A stretch of 64,000 nt of DNA from the IMG/VR virus record IMGVR_UViG_3300035670_000085, positions 35,897 to 99,896 of that record. One strand, given 5' to 3'. Numbering within the stretch: position 1 is the first letter of the stretch; the number at the start of each line of letters is the position of its first letter. The notes beneath the pieces are model-generated. The model did no database searches and was not told the origin of the DNA. It saw only the letters and a list, made by a program, of their open reading frames with translations. Source of the DNA: a virus. Of the stretch, positions 38,639 through 49,200 are shown in pieces. The position numbers and the translations under genes are program-made.

Positions 38639-40153
38639 ATGAGTATTAAAAAATTCTTATTCGTTGATTCGGATAGTTTTTATTCTGAATCGTCTGGAGC
38701 ATATGAAACTTCTGATTATATCAGCGGTACTGCTGGTGCGGGAGATGCAAATAAGCCTATTAAAACAAATCCTTCTGGTTTGTTAGATGCTACCTTTTTG
38801 CCATCTGTTGTAGTGAGGACAGATCAAGATTCAACTCTTGCTTCTGGAGTAACTATTGCTGTTAATCCGGCAACTACTTTTACAGCTAATGATCTTATTT
38901 CTAAATCTTATGCAGATGCTATTGCTGCTGGTTTTGGTCCTAAACGTTCTGTAAGAATAGCTACTGATGCAAACATAGACACATTTGTTTATGATAATGG
39001 GACTGATGGTGTTGGTGCAACATTAACAGCTCCTACAAATAATAGTTCTTATAACACTATGCAGTCAGTTTTATTGTCTGTTGGTGATAGGGTTTTAGTT
39101 AAAGACCAAACAGATACGTTTGAAAATGGTATTTACGCTGTAAGTGCATTGGGTAATGATTCTGACACATCTTTTACTTTGACAAGAGCAATTGACTTTG
39201 ATAATAATCCAGATGGAGAAATTCGTCCTGGTGATTATACTTTCGTCATTGAAGGTACAAAAGCCGATCTCGGTTTTGTTCAGATAGATTTTACAACTAG
39301 TGATGTTGTTGGAACAGATCCTATCACTTTTACTGAATTTATGTCTCCGACTGTTTATGTTGCTGGCGACGGTATTGATATTGCCGGAACAACTATATCA
39401 GTAGATGTAACTGATTTTATTGATACCACGTATGGATTAACAGAAAGTTCAAATGATATTCGAGTTAATCTTGATTCTGCTGGTGGTCTTGGTTTTGATT
39501 CTATAAATTATGGTATTGAAGTAGTACCGGATGTAACAACTGGGGCAACTGTTGCTCCTGTGACTGTTGGAGCAAATGGAGTTGGTGTAACTGTAGATAA
39601 TAGTACTATTGGCCATACTTCTGGAACTTTGGGAGTTAAAGCTGATGGTATAAACGACACTCATATCAATTGGGGTACTGGTGCTAATCAAGTATCTGCA
39701 GTTGATGTTCCAATCGCTGATGCCGGCGGGTATACTACTCAAACTGAAGTTGAAGGAGCATTACAAGAAATTTATGGAATGTTGGCTGAAAGTGGTGCTG
39801 AAACTTTTACTGTTGGTGCTGGTGGAGTTACCAAAGGTGATTTAGTTTATGTAAGTGCAAATGATACTGTAAATAAACTTGATATAGATGATTCAGAATA
39901 TGGTATTGGTTTAGCAATGGCAACTATTGGAGCAGGTAGTTCAGTGAAAGTTGTTCAAGATGATACTATTCTTGAAGGAGTTCTTACTGGAGCTATAGCA
40001 GGAGCTAAATATTACTGGTCATGGGATGGTTCAACTGGTGGTATAACTGCAACAGCACCCACTGCATCCGGTAAATCTGTATGGCAAATTGGTATAGCTA
40101 AAAATGCAACAGATTTGTATGTAGAAATAAGATTCATAACAAAACGGTCTTAA
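38639..40153 (+). CDS. tail fibre/appendage protein, cassette copy 1 gene C
   Basis: 504 residues, beta-rich and poor in Cys. The N-terminal ~230 residues are ~85% identical to the 44611 gene (for example TFTANDLISK(S/A)YAD(A/S)IAAGFGPKRSV), with DNA that differs mainly at synonymous sites. The middle is diverged, and the end (VWQIGIAKNATDLYVEIRF) is again alike. Typical trimeric fibre composition. A terminator follows at 40164. Confidence 0.8.
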   Translation: MSIKKFLFVDSDSFYSESSGAYETSDYISGTAGAGDANKPIKTNPSGLLDATFLPSVVVRTDQDSTLASGVTIAVNPATTFTANDLISKSYADAIAAGFGPKRSVRIATDANIDTFVYDNGTDGVGATLTAPTNNSSYNTMQSVLLSVGDRVLVKDQTDTFENGIYAVSALGNDSDTSFTLTRAIDFDNNPDGEIRPGDYTFVIEGTKADLGFVQIDFTTSDVVGTDPITFTEFMSPTVYVAGDGIDIAGTTISVDVTDFIDTTYGLTESSNDIRVNLDSAGGLGFDSINYGIEVVPDVTTGATVAPVTVGANGVGVTVDNSTIGHTSGTLGVKADGINDTHINWGTGANQVSAVDVPIADAGGYTTQTEVEGALQEIYGMLAESGAETFTVGAGGVTKGDLVYVSANDTVNKLDIDDSEYGIGLAMATIGAGSSVKVVQDDTILEGVLTGAIAGAKYYWSWDGSTGGITATAPTASGKSVWQIGIAKNATDLYVEIRFITKRS

Positions 40154-40163
40154 TATTAAATAA

Positions 40164-40199
40164 ACAGGGGAGGAACTCCACTCCTCTGTTTTGTAATTT
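40164..40199 (+). terminator. rho-independent terminator
   Basis: ACAGGGGAG/CTCCTCTGT (40164-40172 with 40181-40189, one G-T pair) then TTTTGTAATTTTT. Same place in the cassette as the terminator at 46248. Confidence 0.8.
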
Positions 40200-40201
40200 T
40201 T

Positions 40202-40714
40202 ATGGATAATGTAAAACCATTAAAGTTGGAAACTTCTATCGATGGATCTCAAAATGATGAGTTTCAAACAGAAGTCAATTCATTAGAAGATTATATTACT
40301 GCTAAAGGTTTTTCATTTGAAAATTTAAAAACCCATTATATTGATTTAAAAGATAATGAAATAGCCTTTACGGATATAGTGAATGGAACTCTAAAAATTT
40401 CTGAAATAATGGGCGGTGGTGGTTTAACTGCTAATTCTCATAAAGCACTCGATCAGTTAGTTCATAATATATCAGAAACATGTTATGTAGAAATAAATAG
40501 AACCAATAATAAAATAAATTCTGTAATTTATTGGGATTCTATTTCTAAATTAAAAAAAATAAGAGAGGAATTAATAACATATTCATCAAATTTTATTTCT
40601 GAAGTCGTTACGAAACAATATGACAGTTCTGGTAGTCTTTCAGAAACCTTAACTGATACATATAATAGAGATGTTAATAATTTTGTTACGTCAATCACAT
40701 CTGTATTATCATGA
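40202..40714 (+). CDS. fibre-attachment protein, cassette copy 1 gene D
   Basis: 170 residues. Residues 1-75 resemble those of the 1308-residue fibre at 46297: VKPLKLE...EDYITAKGFSFENLK...IAFTDIVNGTLKISE against VRVFKLE...EDYIAVKGISFENLE...IQFKDTVNGTIKLSE. The rest is unrelated and helical. This is a short fibre with the same base-binding N-terminus as the long one. Confidence 0.75.
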   Translation: MDNVKPLKLETSIDGSQNDEFQTEVNSLEDYITAKGFSFENLKTHYIDLKDNEIAFTDIVNGTLKISEIMGGGGLTANSHKALDQLVHNISETCYVEINRTNNKINSVIYWDSISKLKKIREELITYSSNFISEVVTKQYDSSGSLSETLTDTYNRDVNNFVTSITSVLS

Positions 40715-40724
40715 GGTATTTATT

Positions 40725-41396
40725 ATGTTTTTTAAATGGATAAATCAAAAACTTGCAGAAAAATTTAAAAAAGAGACTAAACCATCTGCTCATAGAGAAA
40801 TGACTTTAGAATCCTATCAAAGATTTCAATCTAATGGTGAAGGAATTTATTATTGCAATGTAAAAGGAAAATCAAATACAATAACTGCTAAACTTATAGA
40901 ATTTTTTGCTCATAAATTAACACATAGTTTTGCTGTTCTTTTTTCAAATGATTTAAGGAGTTGGTTCACTGACGAACAATGGAAAAAATTATGTGATAGA
41001 TGGAATTATCATTATGGTGTCACAACTGGTATTCCTTCAACAGTAAAAGCATTAATTTTAGGTTCTGCAGATCAAGATGGTATAAATATAATGGATTATT
41101 CTGCATATCAAAGTAGAGAACATTCTATTAGAAAAGCACCATTAAATTCAATACAAATTAAAAAACTTCTTGAGTTTGTATGTCAAGATAAGATATTAAA
41201 TGCTAATTATGATTATGTTGGTCTTGCATTACATTTAATTTCTAGGAAATTGCAAGATAAAACTGCATGGTATTGTTCTGAGTTGGTATATGATTCTTTT
41301 ATGGCAATAGGAGTTAAAACTGCAAAAAAACCATATCCTACTCCATATGAGCTCGAATGCTATAATAAAGAATGGATAATTTGGAGTAATCTTTAG
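40725..41396 (+). CDS. papain-like (NlpC/P60, YiiX-type) peptidase
   Basis: About 223 residues from ATG 40725 (GAGGT upstream). Permuted papain-like fold: a candidate catalytic His in KLTHSFAVLF (~60-68), YDYVGLALHLI (~165), and Cys in AWYCSELVYDSF (~185-196). Such enzymes hydrolyse amide or thioester bonds in peptidoglycan or lipid-linked groups. Lying among fibre genes, it may locally open the cell wall or process a virion protein. No tag. Confidence 0.75.
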   Translation: MFFKWINQKLAEKFKKETKPSAHREMTLESYQRFQSNGEGIYYCNVKGKSNTITAKLIEFFAHKLTHSFAVLFSNDLRSWFTDEQWKKLCDRWNYHYGVTTGIPSTVKALILGSADQDGINIMDYSAYQSREHSIRKAPLNSIQIKKLLEFVCQDKILNANYDYVGLALHLISRKLQDKTAWYCSELVYDSFMAIGVKTAKKPYPTPYELECYNKEWIIWSNL

Positions 41397-41448
41397 TTTA
41401 TAAAGATTATGAAAATTTTAAATAGATTTTAATAAGGGATTAAAAAAG

Positions 41449-41464
41449 TATACTAATAAATATA
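41449..41464 (+). promoter_or_regulatory. late-promoter-like motif
   Basis: Exact TATACTAATAAATATA upstream of the acidic tagged gene at 41487. Confidence 0.8.
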
Positions 41465-41486
41465 TTTAATTTTAATGAGGCAAAGT

Positions 41487-41900
41487 ATGAAGAGATACAA
41501 AAGACTTTTTGAACAAGAAGATATGGTTGTTAAACCAGAAGAAGAAATTAACGAACCAGAAATGGATTTAAAACAACAAACACAAGATGCAGTTATTGAA
41601 AATCCAATGGTTGAAGAAGATGATGAAGAAATTAATTTCGAAGATGAGAATGAAGAAGAATTTAATTTTGAAGAAGAAGACGAAACCCTTCCAGAAATAG
41701 AAGATGATGAAGAGGAATTCAATTTTGAAGAAGAAGACGATGATGAAATTCTTCCTGAATTAGAAGATGAAGAAGAATTTAATCTTGAAGAAGAAGATTC
41801 TGAATTTCCAATCATTAATTTTGAAGAGGAAGATGATGATGAAATTCTTCCTGAATTAGAAGATGAAGATGAAATTCAAGAACCAGAAATAGTACAATAA
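41487..41900 (+). CDS. highly acidic MKRYK-tagged repeat protein
   Basis: 137 residues from ATG 41487 (TGAGG upstream). Tag MKRYKRLFEQE, then about half Asp/Glu arranged in imperfect repeats of EEEFNFEEED and DDEILPELEDE (four or so between residues 45 and 130). If packaged it might act as DNA mimic or internal head counter-ion, like T4 internal proteins or Ocr in effect; it also resembles the acidic part of the scaffold. Role is inference. Confidence 0.75.
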   Translation: MKRYKRLFEQEDMVVKPEEEINEPEMDLKQQTQDAVIENPMVEEDDEEINFEDENEEEFNFEEEDETLPEIEDDEEEFNFEEEDDDEILPELEDEEEFNLEEEDSEFPIINFEEEDDDEILPELEDEDEIQEPEIVQ

Positions 41901-41913
41901 TTTAAGGTAATAA

Positions 41914-43068
41914 ATGTCATTTAATATAGTAGAAGGAATTGTCCGTGTTTCTGATGATAACGGCAATTTAGTAACTTCACAAGATAATGGTTCTCAAAGA
42001 GCATTAGATATTGGAGTTACTGTAGAGGGTAATCAAATTGACCCAAGACAAATTAGACAAATAACTACTTCTGATGAAATAACTGTACAGCAAGGAGGTA
42101 TCTGGGATATTAATAATATTTCGGGTACTGTCTCTTTACCTACTGGAGCTTCTACAGCAGCTAATCAGATAACAACTAATAGTAAGCTTGACACATTACA
42201 CATAGATATAACCACAACACAGCCAAGAAAATTACAGGATGGTTCTGGTAATGTTATAACTTCTCAAATATCTGGTTCTCAACGTGCTCTGGATATTGGA
42301 GTTAATGTTGGTGGCGTTCAAGTTGATCCAAGACAAATTAGAGCTTTAATTTCTTCAGATATTATAACTGCAAATCAAGGGGGAGTTTGGAACATCACTA
42401 ATATTTCTGGAGAAGTTTCTTTGCCTACTGGTGCAGCCACTTCCGCCAATCAATTAACTACTCATGCTAAATTAGACACAGTTAATTCTAATTTAACAAC
42501 TATTGATTCCGACATTAAAGCTTCTCAACCTCGTAAATTACAAGATGGAAATGGCAACATAGTAACTTCTACGATTGTTGGATCAACACGATCATTAGAT
42601 GTTAATATTTCTGCCTCTGCTGATTCTGGAGTATGGATTCGAGATGGAATAAATGCTTCATTTAAAGCAAAAGTTGACGGTTCTGGAAATCTATATATGG
42701 TTACTCCAACACCAGAAGCTCCAGCAGGGAAAACATCAATAGTAGATACAAAACAAGGGGATGTAACCGGTACTTCCGATAGTTTTACAATAATACCTTC
42801 TGGATTTGCAATTACAATACAAAGATTAAAAGCCGGTTCTGAAGTAGATACTGTTGCAGGAAGTAAAGTTGAACTACATTATGCTCCTAATGGAACTACT
42901 GTTGGAACTATTCTTATTGATGCGGTATATGTAAACGGAGATAGTGACCATTCTGATTTAAATTATATAACTGAAATTGGAAATGGCACTAAAGCTATTT
43001 TACTTCGTAGACAAAGATTAGGCGGTGGCGCAGTAGAAATATTCGGTAAATGGGAAGGATACTATTAA
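41914..43068 (+). CDS. virion protein with internal repeats
   Basis: 384 residues, three repeats of ~90 residues: (R)KLQDGxGNxxTSxxxGSxRxLDIxV...VDPRQIR...ITxxQGGxWxIxNISGxVSLPTGAxTxANQ(I/L)TT. The C-terminal ~150 residues form a beta-rich domain (GFAITIQRLKAGSEVDT). Known in phages as collar/fibre-type proteins; function unproven. The short 50238 gene echoes its GGIW motif. Confidence 0.75.
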   Translation: MSFNIVEGIVRVSDDNGNLVTSQDNGSQRALDIGVTVEGNQIDPRQIRQITTSDEITVQQGGIWDINNISGTVSLPTGASTAANQITTNSKLDTLHIDITTTQPRKLQDGSGNVITSQISGSQRALDIGVNVGGVQVDPRQIRALISSDIITANQGGVWNITNISGEVSLPTGAATSANQLTTHAKLDTVNSNLTTIDSDIKASQPRKLQDGNGNIVTSTIVGSTRSLDVNISASADSGVWIRDGINASFKAKVDGSGNLYMVTPTPEAPAGKTSIVDTKQGDVTGTSDSFTIIPSGFAITIQRLKAGSEVDTVAGSKVELHYAPNGTTVGTILIDAVYVNGDSDHSDLNYITEIGNGTKAILLRRQRLGGGAVEIFGKWEGYY

Positions 43069-43749
43069 ATGAAATTATCATATTCGTCAATAATATCAAC
43101 AGTTACTTCTAAAAATTTAAGACTACAATATACAACAATACCAAGTGGTGGTTATTATATATATGCATGGGATGGATCACAATATTATGATAGTACAATA
43201 ATTGATTCGTCAGATATAACAAATTTTGAAACAAATTATAAATCTTCTTGCAATAAAAAAATTAATCCTATAGAGACGGGCACTGGTTGGTTAAAAGTTA
43301 GACCCAGAAAAGCGTCTGGGGACATTCAATTAAAATATATTTATTTTACTTCTGCAACATCTAATAATTTTGATGATGCTGGAGATTCTGATTATACAAT
43401 TTCTATAAATGAGGCTCATACTAAAACAATTATAGATTTTATGCCTGATTATGATTATGAACTTGCTGGAGGAAGATTAAGAGCTCTTTCTTCTTCTATA
43501 GCTAATAACACAATATCATTAAATTTCATAATGGCTCCGGATATACCAGAAGCATATAGTGGTAACTATTACATTATCACAAATAAACATATAGATGACG
43601 ATGAAAAATTTTTTGTAATGAATGAAGAACCTAAATGTATGTTATATGACCCTTTAGTTCCGCAAGCATCAAAAGTGAGGTTAGAAATCAATCATTCTGT
43701 CGATGAGCAGATTTCGTTTGAGTATAATTTAAAAATATATAGGATTTAG
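43069..43749 (+). CDS. virion-type unknown protein
   Basis: 226 residues starting at the stop of the previous gene. Beta-rich (SGGYYIYAWDGSQYYDS..., IQLKYIYFTS). Late, and next to fibre genes, so probably structural. No family recognised. Confidence 0.65.
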   Translation: MKLSYSSIISTVTSKNLRLQYTTIPSGGYYIYAWDGSQYYDSTIIDSSDITNFETNYKSSCNKKINPIETGTGWLKVRPRKASGDIQLKYIYFTSATSNNFDDAGDSDYTISINEAHTKTIIDFMPDYDYELAGGRLRALSSSIANNTISLNFIMAPDIPEAYSGNYYIITNKHIDDDEKFFVMNEEPKCMLYDPLVPQASKVRLEINHSVDEQISFEYNLKIYRI

Positions 43750-43757
43750 TTAATAGA

Positions 43758-44180
43758 ATGAGTACTGTAATACTAACTCGTTCTGTAAATGCTGGAAGAA
43801 CGATCCATGTTAATGATGAAGAATCATTAAGAATTGTTAGAGAATTTGATTGTGATAGTAGTACGTTAGTAGGTCAACCTGTTATTTTATCTTCAACTGA
43901 AATAAATAAAGTAATTGTACCAAATAATAATTTTGATGTTATGCCTATTTTTGGCATAGTTGAATCAAAAATAACAGCAACAACCTGTAAAGTTATCACT
44001 CATGGATATAGTGACGTTACGTTTACTGGACTAGTTAAAAATAAAAATATTTTTTTATCTTCGGATGGGGCATTAACTACAGATGTTCCATTAAGTGGTT
44101 ATATGCAGATATTAGGTATTGCATATGAAGATAATAAAATGTATGTTAATATTGGTTTACAGATTACGTTAATGGGATAA
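43758..44180 (+). CDS. appendage/decoration protein, cassette copy 2 gene A
   Basis: 140 residues. Homologous over the C-terminal two-thirds to the 37501 gene (MPIFGIVESKITATTCKV...FTGLVKNKNIFLSSDGALTTDVPLSGYMQILGIAYEDNKMYVNI). Beta-rich. The order of the following three genes matches copy 1. Confidence 0.75.
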   Translation: MSTVILTRSVNAGRTIHVNDEESLRIVREFDCDSSTLVGQPVILSSTEINKVIVPNNNFDVMPIFGIVESKITATTCKVITHGYSDVTFTGLVKNKNIFLSSDGALTTDVPLSGYMQILGIAYEDNKMYVNIGLQITLMG

Positions 44181-44189
44181 GGTATTTAT

Positions 44190-44600
44190 ATGGGCAGAAA
44201 AAAAGTAATAAAAGTTGAAGCAGAAATGGTCAAAATTGATTCTCTCAAACTCTTAAAAGAAGAGTTATTAGAGTTGAAATTGGATAAAGCGGAAACAAGA
44301 GAAAAAGAATTAGAAATGGAATTGAAAAAGAAAGACTATTCAATTAAAGCACTTGAATTAAAAATTATGGATTTGCAAAATAAATTGCAAAGAATAGAAG
44401 AAGAAAAAAAGATTCAAGAAATGAAAGCGGTATTAGTCTCAATTGATAATGAAGTTGCTAATTTAAAAAAACATGTAGAAGATAAATATAAAGAACATAT
44501 TCCATTAATGAAAAAAATAGCTGAAAATCATAATATAGGAGAAGATGTTAGGTGGGGTTTTGATCCCCGTAGTGGTGAAATTAAAATAATAGATAAATAA
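44190..44600 (+). CDS. coiled-coil protein, cassette copy 2 gene B
   Basis: 136 residues, basic start, continuous coiled coil (~25-110), end RWGFDPRSGEIKI as in the 38193 gene. GGTAT upstream of the ATG. Confidence 0.7.
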   Translation: MGRKKVIKVEAEMVKIDSLKLLKEELLELKLDKAETREKELEMELKKKDYSIKALELKIMDLQNKLQRIEEEKKIQEMKAVLVSIDNEVANLKKHVEDKYKEHIPLMKKIAENHNIGEDVRWGFDPRSGEIKIIDK

Positions 44601-44610
44601 GAGGTATTAT

Positions 44611-46233
44611 ATGGCTACAAGTCAAAAATATATAATTGTAAATACAACTACTGGCCGGTATGAAGTTGAAAATACTTATGCGGCTGCTGATTTATTTGCA
44701 AAAGATGAATACATAAGTGGTACATCGGGAGCAGGAGATGCCGATAAACCGATTAAAACCAACGTGTCTGGATTATTGGATTCTACTTTTCTTCCTTCAG
44801 TAGTAGTAAGAACAGACCAAGATTCAACATTAGCTTCAGGTGTAACTATTGCCGTTGATGCAGCAACAACATTTACTGCTAATGATTTGATTTCTAAAGC
44901 ATATGCTGATTCTATAGCAGCAGGATTTGGTCCTAAAAGATCTGTAACATTAGCCACCGATGCTAATATTGATACATTCGTATACGATAATGGTACTTCT
45001 GGTGTTGGTGCTACATTAACAGCTCCAACAAACAATAGTTCCTATAATACAATGCAGACAGTATTATTAGTTGTTGGAGATCGTGTTTTGGTTAAAGATC
45101 AAACAGATACATTTGAAAATGGTATCTATGCAGTTAGCGCACTTGGTAATGATTCGGATACATCATTTACGTTAACACGTTCTGATGATTTTGATAATAA
45201 TCCCGATGGAGAAATTAGACCAGGCGATTATACATTTGCAGTATCTGGAACAAATGCAAATAGAGGGTATTATCAAGTTGATTTTACAACTGGAGATGCA
45301 GTTGGTACTGATCCTATTACTTTCTCAGAATTTATGGCACCGGCAGTATATACCGCTGGAGATGGTATCGATATAGCTGCTAATTCTATATCTGTAGATG
45401 TTACTGATATAATTGATACAAATTATGGTTTGACTGAAAATGCTAATGATATTAGAATTAATCTTGAATCCGACGGTGGTTTACAATTCGATGCGTCTAA
45501 TAAAGGAATAGAAATTAAATCAGATTCTATAACTGCTAATACAATTGCTATTACAACTACTGCAAATGGAGCTGGAGTAAAATATGATAACACTAAAGGT
45601 TTAGGGGAAACATCTGAAACATTAGAAGTTAAATTAAATCCTGCTGGAGCATTAGAATTTGATGTTACTTCTGGAACTATTGGAGTAAATGTTGATAATA
45701 GTTCAATTGAAATTAATGGTTCAAATGAAATTCAAGTAAAAGCAGACGGTATTAAAGATACTATGATAGATTGGGGAATAGGAGCAAGTCAAGTATCTGC
45801 TGCTGATATGCCAATAGCTGATACTGGTGACGTATTTACAGCAACTGATGTTGAAGCTGCTTTGCTTGAACTCTATAATGGTATTGGTTCTACAACTTAT
45901 ACAACCGACGGTACTGGAGTAACTGCAGGAGATGTTGTATATATTTCAGCAAATAATATTGTATCAAAATGGTCAGATATCACATCAAATCAGTACATAG
46001 TTGGTATTGCTGCTGAAACAAAAGGTGCTGGTGTAGCAGTTAGAGTATTGTGGTCTGGAGAAATTATTACTGGAATTCTTACTGGAGCAACTGCTGGAAA
46101 CGAATACTACTGGAGTGGTTCAGCTTGGGTAACAACATTTCCTTCAACAGCCGGGGGATATGTTTATCAAGTTGGTGTTGCTAAAAATGCTACTGATGCG
46201 GTAGTTCAAATCGAGTTTATAGTTCAAAACTAA
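44611..46233 (+). CDS. tail fibre/appendage protein, cassette copy 2 gene C
   Basis: 540 residues. N-terminal ~235 residues closely match copy 1 gene C, including DRVLVKDQTDTFENGIYAV; about 35 residues longer in the middle. C-terminal ~120 residues share GAGVAVRVLW/GAGSSVKVVQ and VYQVGVAKNATDAVVQI. Terminator at 46248. Confidence 0.8.
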   Translation: MATSQKYIIVNTTTGRYEVENTYAAADLFAKDEYISGTSGAGDADKPIKTNVSGLLDSTFLPSVVVRTDQDSTLASGVTIAVDAATTFTANDLISKAYADSIAAGFGPKRSVTLATDANIDTFVYDNGTSGVGATLTAPTNNSSYNTMQTVLLVVGDRVLVKDQTDTFENGIYAVSALGNDSDTSFTLTRSDDFDNNPDGEIRPGDYTFAVSGTNANRGYYQVDFTTGDAVGTDPITFSEFMAPAVYTAGDGIDIAANSISVDVTDIIDTNYGLTENANDIRINLESDGGLQFDASNKGIEIKSDSITANTIAITTTANGAGVKYDNTKGLGETSETLEVKLNPAGALEFDVTSGTIGVNVDNSSIEINGSNEIQVKADGIKDTMIDWGIGASQVSAADMPIADTGDVFTATDVEAALLELYNGIGSTTYTTDGTGVTAGDVVYISANNIVSKWSDITSNQYIVGIAAETKGAGVAVRVLWSGEIITGILTGATAGNEYYWSGSAWVTTFPSTAGGYVYQVGVAKNATDAVVQIEFIVQN

Positions 46234-46247
46234 TAAATAAATACTAA

Positions 46248-46282
46248 TTAGTGGAGGAGATTAATCTCCTCCACTAATTTTT
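46248..46282 (+). terminator. terminator (perfect palindrome)
   Basis: A 30-base perfect palindrome centred on ATTAAT (46248-46277) followed by TTTTTG; it separates gene C from gene D of copy 2. Confidence 0.85.
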
Positions 46283-46296
46283 GTATATGGTATTAT

Positions 46297-49200
46297 ATGG
46301 ATAGAGTTAGAGTATTTAAGTTAGAAAATCCTACCAATGGAACTGAAAATAATCGTAGACAACAATTATTAGATTTTAATGAAGATTATATTGCTGTAAA
46401 AGGTATATCTTTTGAAAATCTTGAATCAAGTTCTATCGATATAGTTAGTGGAACCTCTGGAACAGATATTCAATTTAAAGATACCGTAAATGGTACAATT
46501 AAATTATCAGAATTAGTAGATCGGGGATTTTCAACTTATACAACTACATCTTCTGCTGAAACTGCTACTGGATCAGATAATGATTTATGTTATGTTGTGG
46601 AAACTGAAACATTCTATCGATATGAAGCAACTGGGTCTTCTTATACCGATGATAATAAATGGGTTCTCTCTACTGGAAATGGCGGAACTACTCGATGGAT
46701 TGGAATAGCAGGTAAATATATTTACACTACTTCAAATGCTTTTTATGGTTTTAAATCTGCTATTTCTAATAGTTCTGGATTATATAATACCTCATTTGGA
46801 ATGAATAGTTTATATACTAATTCAACAGGAAGTTCAAATGTGGCGATTGGTCATAATGCATTATATGCAAACAATGATGATCAAAATACTGCAATTGGTA
46901 AAAGTGCAGGATCTCAAGCAACGAGCGGATATAATACATTTATAGGAGCTGGAAGTGCATATAATGTAACTTCTGGGGGGAATAATGTTGCTATAGGGTA
47001 TTCCGCACTTTATGGAGCAATATCCCCTACATTTGCTACAGGAACAAATAATGTAGCTATTGGATATGAATCTGCAAAATCAGTATCTACTGCTTCTCGA
47101 TTAGTATTTGCGGGATATCGTTCTGGATATACAAATACAACTGGAGCAGATAATATTTTTATTGGTTCAAGTTCTGGATATTCAAATAGTACTGGTGGTA
47201 ATATTATTGCTATTGGAACAAGTGCTCTATATTCTAATACCACTGGAAGTAATATAGCAATTGGTTATCAGGCTGGTTATTCAAATACTTCAGCAACATC
47301 AATAACATATATAGGACATCAAGCCGGTCAATATGCTACTGGTAATAGTAATATAGCGTTAGGTTTTCAAGCATATAAAGGAGTTAACGGACAAACAACT
47401 GGAACAAATAATACAACTATAGGCGCTAATGCTTTTTATGGTTTAACTTCTGGATCATACGGAATTGCTATAGGTTCTTCAGCTGGTTATACACTAACAA
47501 CCGGAACAGACAATATCGCTATAGGTTATAGAGCAGGATATTTAAATAGCACTGGAAATTATCAAATAGCTATTGGTACGGATGCACTTTATAATACTAC
47601 GTCATCAAACAACACAGCGGTGGGGTATAAAGCTGGAGAGTCAAACACCTCTGGTGGTTCGCATGTATTGATTGGTTACGAAGCTGGAAGATATTCTACT
47701 GGATCTTTATCCAATACTTATGTTGGAGATAGAGCTGGTAAGGGTGCAGCTGGAACGAACTCTGGATATTATAATACTGGTTTTGGCGGCGGAGCATTAC
47801 AATTAATAACTTCTGGCCATGATAATATGGCTATTGGGCAACAATCTTTGCAACAGTGTAGTTCGGGAAGTTATAATACCGCAGTTGGAACTAATTCTGG
47901 TATTTTTACTGGAACAGGAAGCTATAATACTTATATAGGGAACGCAACTGGACAGAATGTAACAAATTGTAGTAATAATATTTTCATTGGTGCAAGTTCC
48001 GGAGCTAGTTTTTATGGAACTTCTCAAACATTAGCATATAATATTGCAATTGGTCTTGGATCTTCGTCTTCATTAGTATCTAGTTCATATAATATTACAC
48101 TTGGTGCTAATACAGGATTAATCAATAATTATAATAATTATAATATACTTATTGGTCATGATGCTGGTAATAGTGTTCAGTCAGATAATAACGTTGCTAT
48201 TGGTTATCGCACATTAGGTTATAAAGGTACTTCAGCGGCTCAAGAGAGAAGTAGAGTTATAACTGTAGCTGATGTATCTGGTTCATTGGACGGAAAATAT
48301 TTTATTCTTTATTCTACAACTACCACATATTGGGTATGGTATGATGTTAATAATGGTTCAACTCCACCGAGTCCGTCTAGCGGAGAAACTTTAGTTGAAG
48401 TTGATATTAGTACTAATGCAACTGCAGCGACAGTAGCAACAAATACTAAAACGGCAATTAATGCAATTAGTGGAACACCCTTTTTAGCTTTTATAGAAGC
48501 GAGCGGGACAAATTATCTGGGTATTGTTTGCAAATTAGCAGGAAATAATACTAACACTACTGATGGGGCCGCACCAACTGGATTTACAATATCAACAGTA
48601 ATTGCTGGAGCAGGTACTTCAACAACTGGAGCAGATAATACTGCCATTGGTTATAAATCACTCTATAATTTAAGTTCTGGATATGGAAATGTAACTGGAG
48701 GATATCAAGCTGGCGATACAATCACGACTGGCTATAATAATATTATTTTTGGTTATGACGCTGATGTAAATGCAACTGTTTATAATACAATTGTTCTAGG
48801 TGCAAATGCATCAAGTACAGTAAATAATCAAATACTTATAGGAAATTCATCCCATACGACAGCTATTATAAAAGGAATTTATGGTAATGAAAACGGAGTA
48901 AATCCTTATGTAAGGGTGGGATCAGATGGGACATTATATGAAGATAATAATCCACCAACTGGAGGAAGTGGAGTAACCACATACACAACGGTTACAGCAG
49001 CAGAAGCAGCATCAGGCTCAGACAATGATATATGTTATGTAGTTGAAACTGAAACTTTCTATCGTTATGAATCTAGTGGATCATCATATACGGATGATAA
49101 CAAGTGGATTTTAAGCACTGGGGATGGAGGAGATACACGATGGATTGGGGTTAGTGGTAAATACACATACACAACAGATAATTTATTTTATGGTTTAGGT

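Noticed and set aside
41453-41815. Serine-rich minus-strand frame opposite the acidic tagged gene
   Set aside because: Same artefact of acidic repeats; no start signal and against the direction of the late unit.
44676-45035. 119-codon minus-strand frame under the fibre gene
   Set aside because: Antisense shadow; composition follows reversed Thr/Ala/Gly codons of the fibre.
46901-48000. CRISPR-like or tandem DNA repeat array
   Set aside because: Repetition is at the protein level (beta-roll repeats) with irregular spacing and drifting DNA; no constant repeat/spacer pattern.
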